Shown here piece after piece: positions 53,738-61,260 of a DNA stretch of 64,000 nt. The notes beneath the pieces were generated by a model that was given only the letters and a program-made list of their open reading frames with translations, was not told the DNA's origin and ran no database searches. Source of the DNA: UMGS172 sp964424555 (lineage in GTDB: Bacteria > Bacillota > Clostridia > Oscillospirales > Acutalibacteraceae); assembly GCA_964424555.1 (NCBI GenBank), contig CAYRIX010000001.1, positions 1-64,000 on the forward strand, read 5' to 3'. The stretch's first letter is position 1. Every line of letters begins with the position of its first letter. A program made the position numbers and the translations under genes.

Positions 53738-54173
53738 ATTGACCGTCCGGCCGCTGACCCAAGCAGAAGCACCGCTTGCCGCCGAGTGTGAGAGGATGTC
53801 TTTAGGACATGAGGCATGGTCGGAGGACGGTATCAAGGATACGCTTTCACGCAACGGTCACTATTTTGCCGTGTTTTCAAGCCGTACCTTTGTCGGACAC
53901 GCAGGCTTCACCTCTGTGTTAGACGAGGGCTACATAACAAATGTGGCAGTAATGCCCACGTTTCGCCGCCACGGTGCCGCAAACAAGCTGACCGAAGCAC
54001 TTATTGTAAAAGCTAAAGAGCTCCGTCTTTCATTCTTGACCTTGGAGGTCAGAGAATCCAACAATGCCGCTATCAAGCTTTACGAAAAGCATGGATTCAA
54101 AACCGTAGGTAAGCGGAAAGCGTTCTATTCTAACCCACAAGAAGACGCTTTAATTATGACTTTGAACTTTTAA
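53718..54173 (+). CDS. rimI: Ribosomal-protein-alanine N-acetyltransferase
   Basis: A 151-residue GNAT acetyltransferase. The acetyl-CoA segment is YITNVAVMPTFRRHGAANKLTEA and the family end is LEVRESNNAAIKLYEKHGF. The position between a phosphatase and tsaD, with overlap upstream and 12 bases downstream, supports RimI; the frequent third partner tsaB is not in this cluster. Confidence 0.88.
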   Translation: MTGSEIKLTVRPLTQAEAPLAAECERMSLGHEAWSEDGIKDTLSRNGHYFAVFSSRTFVGHAGFTSVLDEGYITNVAVMPTFRRHGAANKLTEALIVKAKELRLSFLTLEVRESNNAAIKLYEKHGFKTVGKRKAFYSNPQEDALIMTLNF

Positions 54174-54185
54174 GAAGGTAAATTT

Positions 54186-55187
54186 ATGAAAATCCTCGCA
54201 ATAGAATCATCATGTGACGAGACCGCCGCCGCTGTCGTTGAGGGACGTGAAGTTCTTTCCAATATAGTAGCGACTCAGATTGCTGAGCACCGCATTTACG
54301 GCGGTGTTGTGCCCGAAATTGCGTCACGCCGTCACACCGAAGCCATTTCGACGGTTGTGCGTGACGCTGTTGACACAGCAGGGCTTACCCTGAAGGATAT
54401 TGATGCCATAGCCGTAACGCACGCACCGGGTCTTATCGGTGCATTGTTGGTTGGTGTTAATTTTGCCAAAGGGCTTTCAATGTCTTTGGGCGTTCCGCTT
54501 ATCCCCGTACATCATTTGAGAAGCCACATTGCGGCCAACTACATCTGCCACCCCGACTTAGAACCGCCGTTTTTGTGTCTGCTTGTTTCGGGCGGTAATT
54601 CGCTTATCGTCAAGGTCAACGGCTACACCGATTTTGAGATTATCGGTCGTACCCGTGACGATGCCGCAGGCGAATGCTTTGATAAATCGGCCCGTTCGAT
54701 GGGACTCCCATACCCCGGTGGCGTTATGCTTGACAAGATCGCCACAACACCCGATTTCGAGAAATATCCTATGCCGTGGCCCAAGGTCGACGGTGCCGAG
54801 CTTGATTTCAGCTTTTCGGGGCTTAAAACCGCCGTTATAAACCTCACCCACAATGCAGAGCAAAAAGGCACACCCGTTGATGTGCCCGTGCTTTCGGCAA
54901 CGGTGCGATGCCGTGTTTGCGATATACTTATCGCCAACACAATGAAGGCCGCCGAGCTGACGGGAATGACCAAAATCGTCATTGCGGGCGGTGTTTCGGC
55001 CAACTCGGAACTGCGTGGAAGAATGACCGCCGAGTGTGAGGCAAGAAAATATGAACTTTACTACCCCGAGAAAAAATATTGTGGTGACAATGCCGCAATG
55101 GTCGGCGCGCAAGCAATACACGAATTTGAGGCAGGTCACATCGCCGGCAGTGAGCTCAATGCCCAAGCAACAATGAGTATAACATGA
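54186..55187 (+). CDS. tsaD: tRNA threonylcarbamoyladenosine transferase TsaD
   Basis: A 333-residue ASKHA-fold protein that transfers threonylcarbamoyl to A37 of ANN-decoding tRNAs. It shows IESSCDETAAAVVEG, VPEIASRRHTE, the iron-binding PVHHLRSHIAAN, LLVSGGNSLI and VIAGGVSANSELR. It needs TsaB and TsaE, which must be elsewhere. It is the last gene of the polA cluster before a repeat. Confidence 0.97.
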   Translation: MKILAIESSCDETAAAVVEGREVLSNIVATQIAEHRIYGGVVPEIASRRHTEAISTVVRDAVDTAGLTLKDIDAIAVTHAPGLIGALLVGVNFAKGLSMSLGVPLIPVHHLRSHIAANYICHPDLEPPFLCLLVSGGNSLIVKVNGYTDFEIIGRTRDDAAGECFDKSARSMGLPYPGGVMLDKIATTPDFEKYPMPWPKVDGAELDFSFSGLKTAVINLTHNAEQKGTPVDVPVLSATVRCRVCDILIANTMKAAELTGMTKIVIAGGVSANSELRGRMTAECEARKYELYYPEKKYCGDNAAMVGAQAIHEFEAGHIAGSELNAQATMSIT

Positions 55188-55204
55188 TATTATATGTTTT
55201 CGTG

Positions 55205-55275
55205 GGGAGCGACGCCCTCGTCGCTCCGCAAATATCACAAGAACTTCGCAGCGGAGCGACGAGGGCGTTGCTCCC
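55205..55275. repeat. Long inverted repeat, GAGCGACGCCCTCGTCGCTCC family
   Basis: Two 25-base arms (55205-55229 and 55251-55275) are reverse complements with one mismatch and enclose 21 bases, giving a hairpin of about 24 bp. Arms are found singly at 49479-49503 and in a variant at 49353. No coding capacity; a non-autonomous MITE-like or intergenic repeat. Confidence 0.7.
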
Positions 55276-55308
55276 TACCGCTTATTCTAAACAACAAGGA
55301 GGCAAACC

Positions 55309-55719
55309 ATGGCAGGAAAGAAAACAATAGAGGCTTTGATGTTTCATAAAAAAGGCTTTAACTGTGCGCAGGCGGTGGTTCTGCCGTTTTGCGAGGAATT
55401 AGGCCTCGACCGTTCGACCGCAATGCGTGCCGCCGAGGGCTTTGGCGCAGGAATGGGCTCGTGTCAACACATTTGCGGAGCGCTTTCGGGTGCGGTCATG
55501 ATCGCAGGACTTTTGCATTGTAACGGTGATCTTTCTGACCACACCACCAAGAAACAGACCTACGCCGTTTGCCGTGAACTGACCGCCGCTTTCGAGAAAG
55601 AATGTGGCTCATGTACCTGCTCGGTTATCCGTGGCCTTGAGACCAAAAAGCCTCTCAAAACCTGCGACGAATGTGTCATGATCGCCGCAAATTTAGTTGA
55701 GAAACTACCTAGTAAGTAA
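55309..55719 (+). CDS. C-GCAxxG-C-C family protein
   Basis: A 136-residue protein of the C-GCAxxG-C-C family, seen as NCAQAVVLPFCEELG and GAGMGSCQHICGALSG, with later cysteines in ECGSCTCSVI and TCDECVMIA. Eight or more cysteines suggest a redox or metal centre; in other genomes members occur beside oxidoreductases. Function is unknown. It has an AAGGAGG site and a strong terminator, so it is monocistronic. Confidence 0.82.
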   Translation: MAGKKTIEALMFHKKGFNCAQAVVLPFCEELGLDRSTAMRAAEGFGAGMGSCQHICGALSGAVMIAGLLHCNGDLSDHTTKKQTYAVCRELTAAFEKECGSCTCSVIRGLETKKPLKTCDECVMIAANLVEKLPSK

Positions 55720-55744
55720 AATAATCGGTTTGATTTTCCCAAAA

Positions 55745-55782
55745 GAATAAGCCACCGTGTCAGCACGGTGGCTTATTCTTTT
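55745..55782. terminator. Bidirectional terminator
   Basis: A perfect 15-bp stem GAATAAGCCACCGTG/CACGGTGGCTTATTC with loop TCAG and T-runs. It lies between the C-GCAxxG-C-C gene and the convergent XRE gene and overlaps the latter's stop codon. Confidence 0.85.
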
Positions 55783-55973
55783 TCATATTCAGCGATCTCG
55801 TCAAGCCTGCAATCAAGTATTTTGCATAGCTGCCCAAGCGTGAAGGTGCTGACATTATCATTTTTTCGCAGACGATCCAACTGTCCGCTGCTGATACCGT
55901 AAACCTTAATCAATTTATATTGGGACACTCCCTTTTTCTTCATTGTTTCCCACAATTTATCGTATTTGATCAT
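55773..55973 (-). CDS. Small XRE/Cro-type regulator
   Basis: A 66-residue protein that is almost only a helix-turn-helix: MKKKGVSQYKLIKVYGISSG, then LRKNDNVSTFTLGQLCKIL and CRLDEIAEYE. It is of the YozG-like group of Cro/C1 regulators. It is divergent from the surface CHAP protein, whose promoter contains a palindromic site; the site is the obvious candidate for its binding. Confidence 0.85.
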   Translation of the reverse strand: MIKYDKLWETMKKKGVSQYKLIKVYGISSGQLDRLRKNDNVSTFTLGQLCKILDCRLDEIAEYEKE

Positions 55974-56026
55974 TTTTCATTCTCCGTTTTAAATCTATAC
56001 GATAATAGTAAAATAATGTTTTTATC

Positions 56027-56055
56027 TTGACAATAGCCCGTGTTCGGGCTATAAT
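56027..56055 (+). promoter_or_regulatory. Consensus sigma-A promoter of CHAP protein gene
   Basis: TTGACA (56027-56032), 17-base spacer, TATAAT (56050-56055): a full match to consensus, 47 bases before the ATG at 56102. Confidence 0.85.
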
Positions 56056-56079
56056 ATATATTGTCCTTTTTCGGGCTAT
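56033..56079. promoter_or_regulatory. Operator: ATAGCCCG-TGTT-CGGGCTAT palindrome plus half-site
   Basis: The palindrome fills the spacer and the first bases of the -10 box (56033-56052). A third half-site CGGGCTAT follows at 56072-56079. Binding there would block the polymerase, so repression is the likely effect. The divergent XRE protein is the probable ligand. Confidence 0.65.
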
Positions 56080-56101
56080 ATTTTGTTTGGAGGATGATAT
56101 A

Positions 56102-58351
56102 ATGAAGAAAAATTTAATTTCGGTTTTATGCGCAGTAATGTTGTTTATAACAATAATAGTCGCATTGCCACTATCCGCAGCTGCAGCAAGCAACCCTTAC
56201 CCAAAATGGCAAACACTTGACGGAATAACAACAGTACGTTGCACATGGTACGCATGGCAACAAGTTTATGATAACACAGGTGTAGCACTCCCGAATTTCG
56301 GCAATGCGGGTAATTGGTATACTAGTGCGCAAAACGCCGGATATGCGGTCGGAACTGTTGCAAAACCCAAATCGATCGCTGTATGGTCAGGTGGAACCTA
56401 TGGTCATGTTTCATATGTTGTAAGCGTCAACGGAAGTAAAATGACCGTTAACGAGGGTGGAATGTTGAACGCTGCAGGAACGGCCGCTTATAACGGGGAC
56501 GGAATATATAACGGTTCCGTATGCAACAGCACCGTTGGCGCCGTAAAATCACAATACTCATCAAAAATACTGGTCGGATTTATTTATCCGACAGAATCTG
56601 TAACCCCATCTAACAGCGTTTCTATCTCTATAGGTTCTGATACAAATACCAACTCCATAAGCGATAACGATGCAAGAGTTTACGGTAACGTAACCAAACC
56701 GTCCTCTTATGCAGCCACAAAATTCGGAATAAGCATCCGCAAAAGCAGTAGTACCAATTGGGAAAAAACCTTTTCGCACGCCGCACAAAAGTCGCACGTC
56801 GGCGAGTCCTCGTTTGATATATGGTTCGATATGGTTGATGAGGTTGGCTTAACCTTAACACACGCAACCAGTTATGTATATCAATTGTTTATGGTTGTTA
56901 ATGATGTCGAATACTACAGTCCCGAAGCGACCTTCACCACCACAGGCTCCCACTCCTACGGTTCATGGCAGACCGTAACAGCGGCAAGCTGTACCACGGC
57001 AGGGTCTCAAAAACGAACCTGTGCCTGCGGTGCGGTCGAGACCCAATCCGTTTCCGCTTTAGGTCACAATTATTCGTCCTCTTTCACCGTTGACAAGGCC
57101 GCATCCTGCACCGTGGCAGGTTCTAAATCCAAGCACTGCACACGTTGCTCTGCAACAACCGAGGTCACCTCTATACCTGCAATAGGCCACTCCTTCGGTG
57201 CGTGGACTACAGAAAAAGCCGCCACCTGTACAGCGGAAGGTAAAGAATACAAAAAATGTTCGACCTGCGGAAACTACAGCACACGAGCTATTGCCGCTCT
57301 CGGTCACAATTATTCGTCCTCTTTCACCGTAGACAAGGCCGCATCCTGCACCGTAGCAGGTTCAAAGTCCAAGCACTGCACACGCTGCTCTGCAACCACC
57401 TCGGTCACCTCTATACCTGCAATAGGCCACTCCTACGGCTCATGGCAGACTGTGACGGCGGCCACCTGTACCGCCGCAGGCTCACAGAAGCGCTCGTGTA
57501 CAAGCTGTGGCAATACCGAATATAAGACGATACCGGCCCTCGGTCACAGCTATTCCACGTCGTGGACTGTCGACAAAGCGGCCAACTGCACCACCGCAGG
57601 CACAAAATCCCACCACTGCACACGTTGCACGGCGAAGTCCAATGTGACTACGGTGTCGGCAACAGGTCATTCTTGGTCGGGTTGGACAGTTACCAAGCAA
57701 GCCACCTACGACGACACGGGAGCCAAGGTGAGAAAGTGCACCGCTACGGGTTGTTCCGCACAAGAGACCGCCGTTATTGCTAAGCTGTCGCTTGACGGTC
57801 ACACCCACAGTTTCGGTGAATGGATAACCGAGACCGCCGCCACCTGCACACAAAACGGCACTCAAAAAAGAACCTGCTCTATCTGCAAGTCTTATGAAAC
57901 TCAGGAGATAACTGCTCTCGGACATTCTGCCGGTGAGTGGACGGTCGAAAAAATTGCATCCTGCACCGATGAGGGAGCAGAGACTCGCACCTGTATTAAC
58001 TGTCACGAATCCGAAATTCATATTACCCCCGCTTTAGGTCACAGCTTTGGCGAATGGCAAACCAAGACCGAAGCCACTGCTGAAAAAGAAGGCTTATTGG
58101 AGCGTCAATGCTCAAACTGCTCCGAGACCGAGACTCAGACTACACCTAAGCTCAACGGTTCTTCCGACACATCAAATGATTCAACCAATTCGAGCAACAG
58201 CGATTCATCCCTCCCTGATACTTCTGACAAAGATGCATCCTCCACACCTAAAGAGGACTCCAACACCACAACGGTCATCACAATTTGCGTCGCCGCTCTC
58301 GCCACCCTGCTCTCAACACTTATAGTACTTGTGATAAAGAAAAAGAAATAA
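56102..58351 (+). CDS. Surface protein with CHAP domain and Cys-rich repeats
   Basis: A 749-residue exported protein. A signal peptide (about 1-29) precedes a CHAP-type peptidase domain (about 30-160) with C47 (TTVRCTWYAWQ), H102 (YGHVSYVV) and N117/E118. A fibronectin-like stretch (about 165-285) follows. Then come ten repeats of 37-43 residues, each starting GHS/GHN and holding paired cysteines (for example CTTAGSQKRTCACGAVE), a Ser/Asp-rich linker, and a C-terminal membrane segment with a KKKK tail. An LPDTS sequence stands far from the membrane segment and is not a standard sortase signal. Start 56102 follows GGAGG. Probable role: cleaving peptidoglycan cross-links or modifying the cell surface. 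Confidence 0.8.
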   Translation: MKKNLISVLCAVMLFITIIVALPLSAAAASNPYPKWQTLDGITTVRCTWYAWQQVYDNTGVALPNFGNAGNWYTSAQNAGYAVGTVAKPKSIAVWSGGTYGHVSYVVSVNGSKMTVNEGGMLNAAGTAAYNGDGIYNGSVCNSTVGAVKSQYSSKILVGFIYPTESVTPSNSVSISIGSDTNTNSISDNDARVYGNVTKPSSYAATKFGISIRKSSSTNWEKTFSHAAQKSHVGESSFDIWFDMVDEVGLTLTHATSYVYQLFMVVNDVEYYSPEATFTTTGSHSYGSWQTVTAASCTTAGSQKRTCACGAVETQSVSALGHNYSSSFTVDKAASCTVAGSKSKHCTRCSATTEVTSIPAIGHSFGAWTTEKAATCTAEGKEYKKCSTCGNYSTRAIAALGHNYSSSFTVDKAASCTVAGSKSKHCTRCSATTSVTSIPAIGHSYGSWQTVTAATCTAAGSQKRSCTSCGNTEYKTIPALGHSYSTSWTVDKAANCTTAGTKSHHCTRCTAKSNVTTVSATGHSWSGWTVTKQATYDDTGAKVRKCTATGCSAQETAVIAKLSLDGHTHSFGEWITETAATCTQNGTQKRTCSICKSYETQEITALGHSAGEWTVEKIASCTDEGAETRTCINCHESEIHITPALGHSFGEWQTKTEATAEKEGLLERQCSNCSETETQTTPKLNGSSDTSNDSTNSSNSDSSLPDTSDKDASSTPKEDSNTTTVITICVAALATLLSTLIVLVIKKKK

Positions 58352-58374
58352 CCCCGAAAGTCATTAACAACGCA

Positions 58375-58402
58375 AAAGCGTCATCCTCGCGGATGACGCT
58401 TT
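58375..58402. terminator. Convergent terminator
   Basis: A perfect 12-bp stem AAAGCGTCATCC/GGATGACGCTTT with loop TCGC separates the CHAP gene from spoIIID. Confidence 0.8.
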
Positions 58403-58407
58403 CTGAT

Positions 58408-58656
58408 TTATATCCCCTTATACTTTCTTCTTGTCGCCATACCGCCACGGATGTGGCGTTCCTCCTTGTTGCGTTCAAGTACGACCTTAACCTCTTTCCA
58501 AAGCTCGGGGTCATGTCGTTTCAATCTTTCTGTAACATCCTTATGAACAGTCGATTTGCTGATTTTAAAAACCTTTGCTGCAGCCCTTACGGTGGCATCG
58601 TTCTCAATTATGTACTCCCCCAGAACAGTCGCTCTTGACTCTACCTCATTCCGCAT
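58408..58656 (-). CDS. spoIIID: Stage III sporulation transcriptional regulator SpoIIID
   Basis: An 82-residue DNA-binding protein that adjusts sigma-E gene expression in the mother cell during sporulation. It matches SpoIIID along its length: ATVRAAAKVFKISKSTVHKD (helix-turn-helix), then ERLKRHDPELWKEVKVVLE and the basic tail RHIRGGMATRRKYKG. It is a strong marker for endospore formation. The ribosome site TTTTAGGAG lies upstream, and a sigma-E-like promoter is visible. Confidence 0.95.
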   Translation of the reverse strand: MRNEVESRATVLGEYIIENDATVRAAAKVFKISKSTVHKDVTERLKRHDPELWKEVKVVLERNKEERHIRGGMATRRKYKGI

Positions 58657-58683
58657 ACAATCAACTCCTAAAAGGTCTGTTTA

Positions 58684-58710
58684 ATCATATGCCATAACTA
58701 ACGTCAATAT
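58684..58710 (-). promoter_or_regulatory. Sigma-E-like promoter of spoIIID
   Basis: Minus-strand ATA (58710-58708), 16 bases, CATATGAT (58691-58684), near the sigma-E consensus, 28 bases before the start. The match is partial and a sigma-A reading (TTGACG with a poor -10) exists. Confidence 0.4.
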
Positions 58711-58755
58711 GTTCTAAAATTTAAGCGTATATTTCTCAACTTATGTGACTGAAAC

Positions 58756-58784
58756 TTGACAAATAACCTTTTTGGAAATATACT
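58756..58784 (+). promoter_or_regulatory. Promoter of glycosyltransferase gene
   Basis: TTGACA (58756-58761), 17 bases, TATACT (58779-58784), 32 bases before the ATG at 58817. Confidence 0.7.
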
Positions 58785-58816
58785 TATACATATAATCTTA
58801 ATTAAAGGAATATAAT

Positions 58817-59761
58817 ATGAAGCTTTGCATGGTTATCCCCTGCTATAATGAAGAGGAAGTCTTGCTCGAAACCTCGACAAGGCTTTTAGAAAAATACAAT
58901 AACCTTGTTTTTGAGGGCAAGATCTCTCACGACAGCCGCATTGTGTTTGTTGACGACGGCTCAAAGGATCAGACGTGGGCTATTATTTCAAGACTGAGTA
59001 AGGAAAATCAATACTTTGAAGGGTTAAAGCTCAGCCGTAACCGTGGCCATCAGAATGCCCTTTTTGCTGGGCTTATGACCGCCAGAAAGCATTTTGACGC
59101 TGTGATCTCAATGGATGCCGATCTGCAGGATGACATCAATGCCATTGACAAAATGGTCGACAGCTACAAAGCAGGCAACGATATAGTCTACGGTGTACGT
59201 TCCAGCCGCAAAAAGGACTCCTGCTTCAAGCGTTGGACGGCACAAGGCTTTTACAAGATAATGAAATGGATGGGAGTTGACACGGTCTACAACCACGCTG
59301 ATTTCAGGCTGATGAGCCGCAAAGCATTGGATGCTTTGGCTGAATTTCCTGAGGTCAATCTGTTTTTACGCGGAATGGTTCCTCTTATCGGATTTCAGTC
59401 TGACACGGTATATTATGAGCGAAGCAAGCGCTTTGCAGGTAAAAGCAAGTACCCTTTACGCAAAATGATATCATTCGCCTTTGAGGGCATCACCTCTTTG
59501 AGCATCCGCCCTATCGATCTTATCATACGTCTTGGAATACTGCTTTGTGCCGTAGGTGTAGGTATACTTGTTTATGCCCTCGTACAGCATTTTCTCGGAC
59601 ACACTACGGCAGGTTGGACCAGTCTTATGGCATCTATTTGGACGCTTGGCGGCATTCAGCTTTCAGCCATCGGCGTTATTGGCAAGTATATTGGCAAAAT
59701 ATATCTTGAGACCAAGCATCGCCCGAGATTTATTATTGAAAAGAATACTATGGATGAATAA
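58817..59761 (+). CDS. Family 2 glycosyltransferase, GtrB/DPM1-like
   Basis: A 314-residue membrane glycosyltransferase. The GT-A domain has IPCYNEEE, FVDDGSKDQTW, D100-A-D102 (SMDADLQDD) for metal-nucleotide binding and LSRNRGHQNALFAG. Two C-terminal membrane segments (about 233-255 and 268-292) fit the GtrB/YkcC group that loads a sugar onto undecaprenyl phosphate. The gene is monocistronic. The acceptor and sugar are unknown. Confidence 0.88.
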   Translation: MKLCMVIPCYNEEEVLLETSTRLLEKYNNLVFEGKISHDSRIVFVDDGSKDQTWAIISRLSKENQYFEGLKLSRNRGHQNALFAGLMTARKHFDAVISMDADLQDDINAIDKMVDSYKAGNDIVYGVRSSRKKDSCFKRWTAQGFYKIMKWMGVDTVYNHADFRLMSRKALDALAEFPEVNLFLRGMVPLIGFQSDTVYYERSKRFAGKSKYPLRKMISFAFEGITSLSIRPIDLIIRLGILLCAVGVGILVYALVQHFLGHTTAGWTSLMASIWTLGGIQLSAIGVIGKYIGKIYLETKHRPRFIIEKNTMDE

Positions 59762-59802
59762 AAAATCACCGTTGTTCCTAAATGGAACAGCGGTGATTTT
59801 TG
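59761..59802. terminator. Convergent terminator
   Basis: The 17-bp stem AAAATCACCGTTGTTCC/GGAACAGCGGTGATTTT (one mismatch) with loop TAAAT lies between the glycosyltransferase and yhaM. Confidence 0.8.
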
Positions 59803-59804
59803 GT

Positions 59805-60767
59805 TTATATCAATTTGGCCTTGGTATCAACATTATTGCGGCCATGGTTGTAGAACTTGCGGTTGTCAAGCGCCCACATTTTGTTGGTGTATTCGCCGGC
59901 CTGCACGTTGCCAATGGCCTCGGTCAATTCATAGATTCGGGCATCCATCAAGTCAAGCTCGCTCAACAGCTCGGCCTCTAAGAACATCGGTCTTACGGCG
60001 GCGCCGAACTCGGGCTCGCCGTGGTGCGAAAGCACCATGTGCTGTAATAAAAGCTTGGTTTCTTCCGAAATACCCAGTTTCTCACATGATTTGCCGATTA
60101 TCATTGCACCCTTGGCAAGGTGACCGACAAGGTTGCCCTCAAGCGAATAACCGCTTGCAGTGCCTGCATCGTTGACAATGAATTCGTCAGTCTTGGCGAT
60201 ATCGTGAAGCATTGCACCGCCGATAAGCAGGTCATAATTCACCGACGGATATATTTTGCAAACGCTCTGTGCCAGACGGACTATCGACAGAGTATGGTAC
60301 AAAAGTCCGCCACGGATGGCATGATGCAGACGGAATGCGGCAGGCCAATATGTAAGCTTTTCCTTATATTCAGCATAGATATCAACAACCACCCTGCGGA
60401 TCTCGTCGTTTGCCATGTTGTCCGCAATGTTTATAAGCTCGGAATATAGCTGTTCGCCGCTAAGGTCGGCACTTGGTACAAAATCGGCAGGGTCAACACC
60501 GTCCGACGGCAGAGCCTTGCGTATTTTTTCAATACGAAGCTGGTCAACACCGTTGTAAGGACTTACTGTGCCTCTGATTTTAACTATGGTTCCTGCCTCA
60601 AAAACCCCCTGAACCTCCTCATGGTAATCCCACAGCTTGGCAGATATTTCGCCCGTTTTGTCACACAGCATAAGATCGAGGTACGGCATCCCCTTTTGAG
60701 TGACCTTGCGATCGGCGGTTTTGACCATCAAAAAAGCGTCCTGAGCACCGTTATTAGAAAAATCCAT
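59805..60767 (-). CDS. yhaM: 3'-5' exoribonuclease YhaM family
   Basis: A 320-residue protein with an N-terminal OB-fold nucleic-acid-binding domain (about 12-85; PYLDLMLCDKTGEISAKLW) and a C-terminal HD domain (about 155-290). HD motifs are RLHHAIRGGLLYHT, GAMLHDIAK and LSHHGEPEFG. YhaM proteins trim RNA and DNA from the 3' end. It has its own TTTACA-17-TATAAT promoter and AAAGGGG ribosome site. Confidence 0.9.
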   Translation of the reverse strand: MDFSNNGAQDAFLMVKTADRKVTQKGMPYLDLMLCDKTGEISAKLWDYHEEVQGVFEAGTIVKIRGTVSPYNGVDQLRIEKIRKALPSDGVDPADFVPSADLSGEQLYSELINIADNMANDEIRRVVVDIYAEYKEKLTYWPAAFRLHHAIRGGLLYHTLSIVRLAQSVCKIYPSVNYDLLIGGAMLHDIAKTDEFIVNDAGTASGYSLEGNLVGHLAKGAMIIGKSCEKLGISEETKLLLQHMVLSHHGEPEFGAAVRPMFLEAELLSELDLMDARIYELTEAIGNVQAGEYTNKMWALDNRKFYNHGRNNVDTKAKLI

Positions 60768-60800
60768 GATAACTCCCCTTTAACTCATTACATCATATTC

Positions 60801-60829
60801 ATTATACCTTATTTTCCTCATTTTGTAAA
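60801..60829 (-). promoter_or_regulatory. Promoter of yhaM
   Basis: Minus-strand TTTACA (60829-60824), 17 bases, TATAAT (60806-60801), 34 bases before the yhaM ATG. Confidence 0.65.
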
Positions 60830-60852
60830 CACAAATGATAACTTTCGCAGAC

Positions 60853-60881
60853 TTGACAAACAACCTGTCATGCGGTATAAT
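60853..60881 (+). promoter_or_regulatory. Consensus promoter reading into a gene-free region
   Basis: TTGACA (60853-60858), 17 bases, TATAAT (60876-60881), a full consensus match that points away from yhaM toward 61 kb, where no protein gene starts on this strand. The next plus-strand stop signal is the terminator at 61053-61095. Confidence 0.65.
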
Positions 60882-60888
60882 ATAAGCA

Positions 60889-60978
60889 AATAAAAAGGCA
60901 GGCCGTCGCACTCACAATACGACGACCCTGCACAGAAGTGAAACAGCACTCCTATACAACCGGATAACCGGCACCCGA
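60889..60978 (-). ncRNA. Candidate small RNA, minus strand
   Basis: The minus strand has its own promoter, TTGCGA (61012-61007), 17 bases, TATAAT (60989-60984), and its own intrinsic terminator, hairpin 60931-60898 followed by CTTTTTATTT. The transcript would be about 90 nt and contain GTGCTGTTTCAC in a stem-loop. It would overlap the plus-strand candidate. Which strand is functional is open; both have signals. Confidence 0.4.
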
Positions 60979-61052
60979 GTAGGATTATAACACATTCTCT
61001 CGTGTTTCGCAAGTATTTTCGGTATTATGGGCTTATTAGTTATACAATTTTT

Positions 61053-61095
61053 CCGTGCCATATCACTTCAAAGTGCTTTGGCACGGTTTTATTTT
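61053..61095 (+). terminator. Terminator in the RNA locus
   Basis: The stem CCGTGCCA/TGGCACGG (61053-61060, 61079-61086) encloses a second stem CACTT/AAGTG and is followed by TTTTATTTTT. Confidence 0.8.
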
Positions 61096-61147
61096 TGCCA
61101 AAGCCCGATTTGAAAAGTTCTCTGAACAAAACAAAGCGCCGTATATT

Positions 61148-61235
61148 TGTGCTCACAACGCAAATGTGCGACAGGGTGAAACAGCACCCCACATAACCTT
61201 TCCGACACTACCGTTCGGGCAGACAGTGTTGTTTT
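61148..61235. ncRNA. Second copy of the conserved stem-loop element
   Basis: ACAGGGTGAAACAGCACCCC then ACATAACC (61171-61198) repeats ACAGAAGTGAAACAGCACTCC then TATACAACC of the first copy (60932-60961). The loop AAACAG is unchanged while the stem differs by compensating bases. CTCACAA lies at matching positions upstream, and a flanking hairpin (ACACT/AGTGT, 61205-61229) matches a hairpin in the first copy. This points to a structured RNA rather than a chance repeat. Confidence 0.4.
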
Positions 61236-61260
61236 AGGGTTTATGGAATTTTGTGTTTCG

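Larger units (their letters stand above)
60888..61095 (+). ncRNA. Candidate small RNA, plus strand
   Basis: Between the consensus promoter (60853) and a strong terminator (61053-61095) lie about 200 bases with hairpins and no credible ORF. Hairpins are 60898-60931 (GCAGG..GTCG/CGAC..CCTGC), the AGTG-AAACAG-CACT stem-loop near 60937-60950 and CCGG-ATAA-CCGG near 60961. A 28-codon hydrophobic ORF at 61027 lacks a ribosome site. Family not recognised. Confidence 0.4.

Noticed and set aside
56102..58351. Sortase-anchored LPXTG protein
   Set aside because: LPDTS is not a standard motif and lies about 20 residues before the membrane segment, too far for a sorting signal.
61027..61113. 28-codon hydrophobic ORF as a type I toxin
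   Set aside because: No ribosome site precedes it and its codons run through the terminator hairpin, so it is probably chance.
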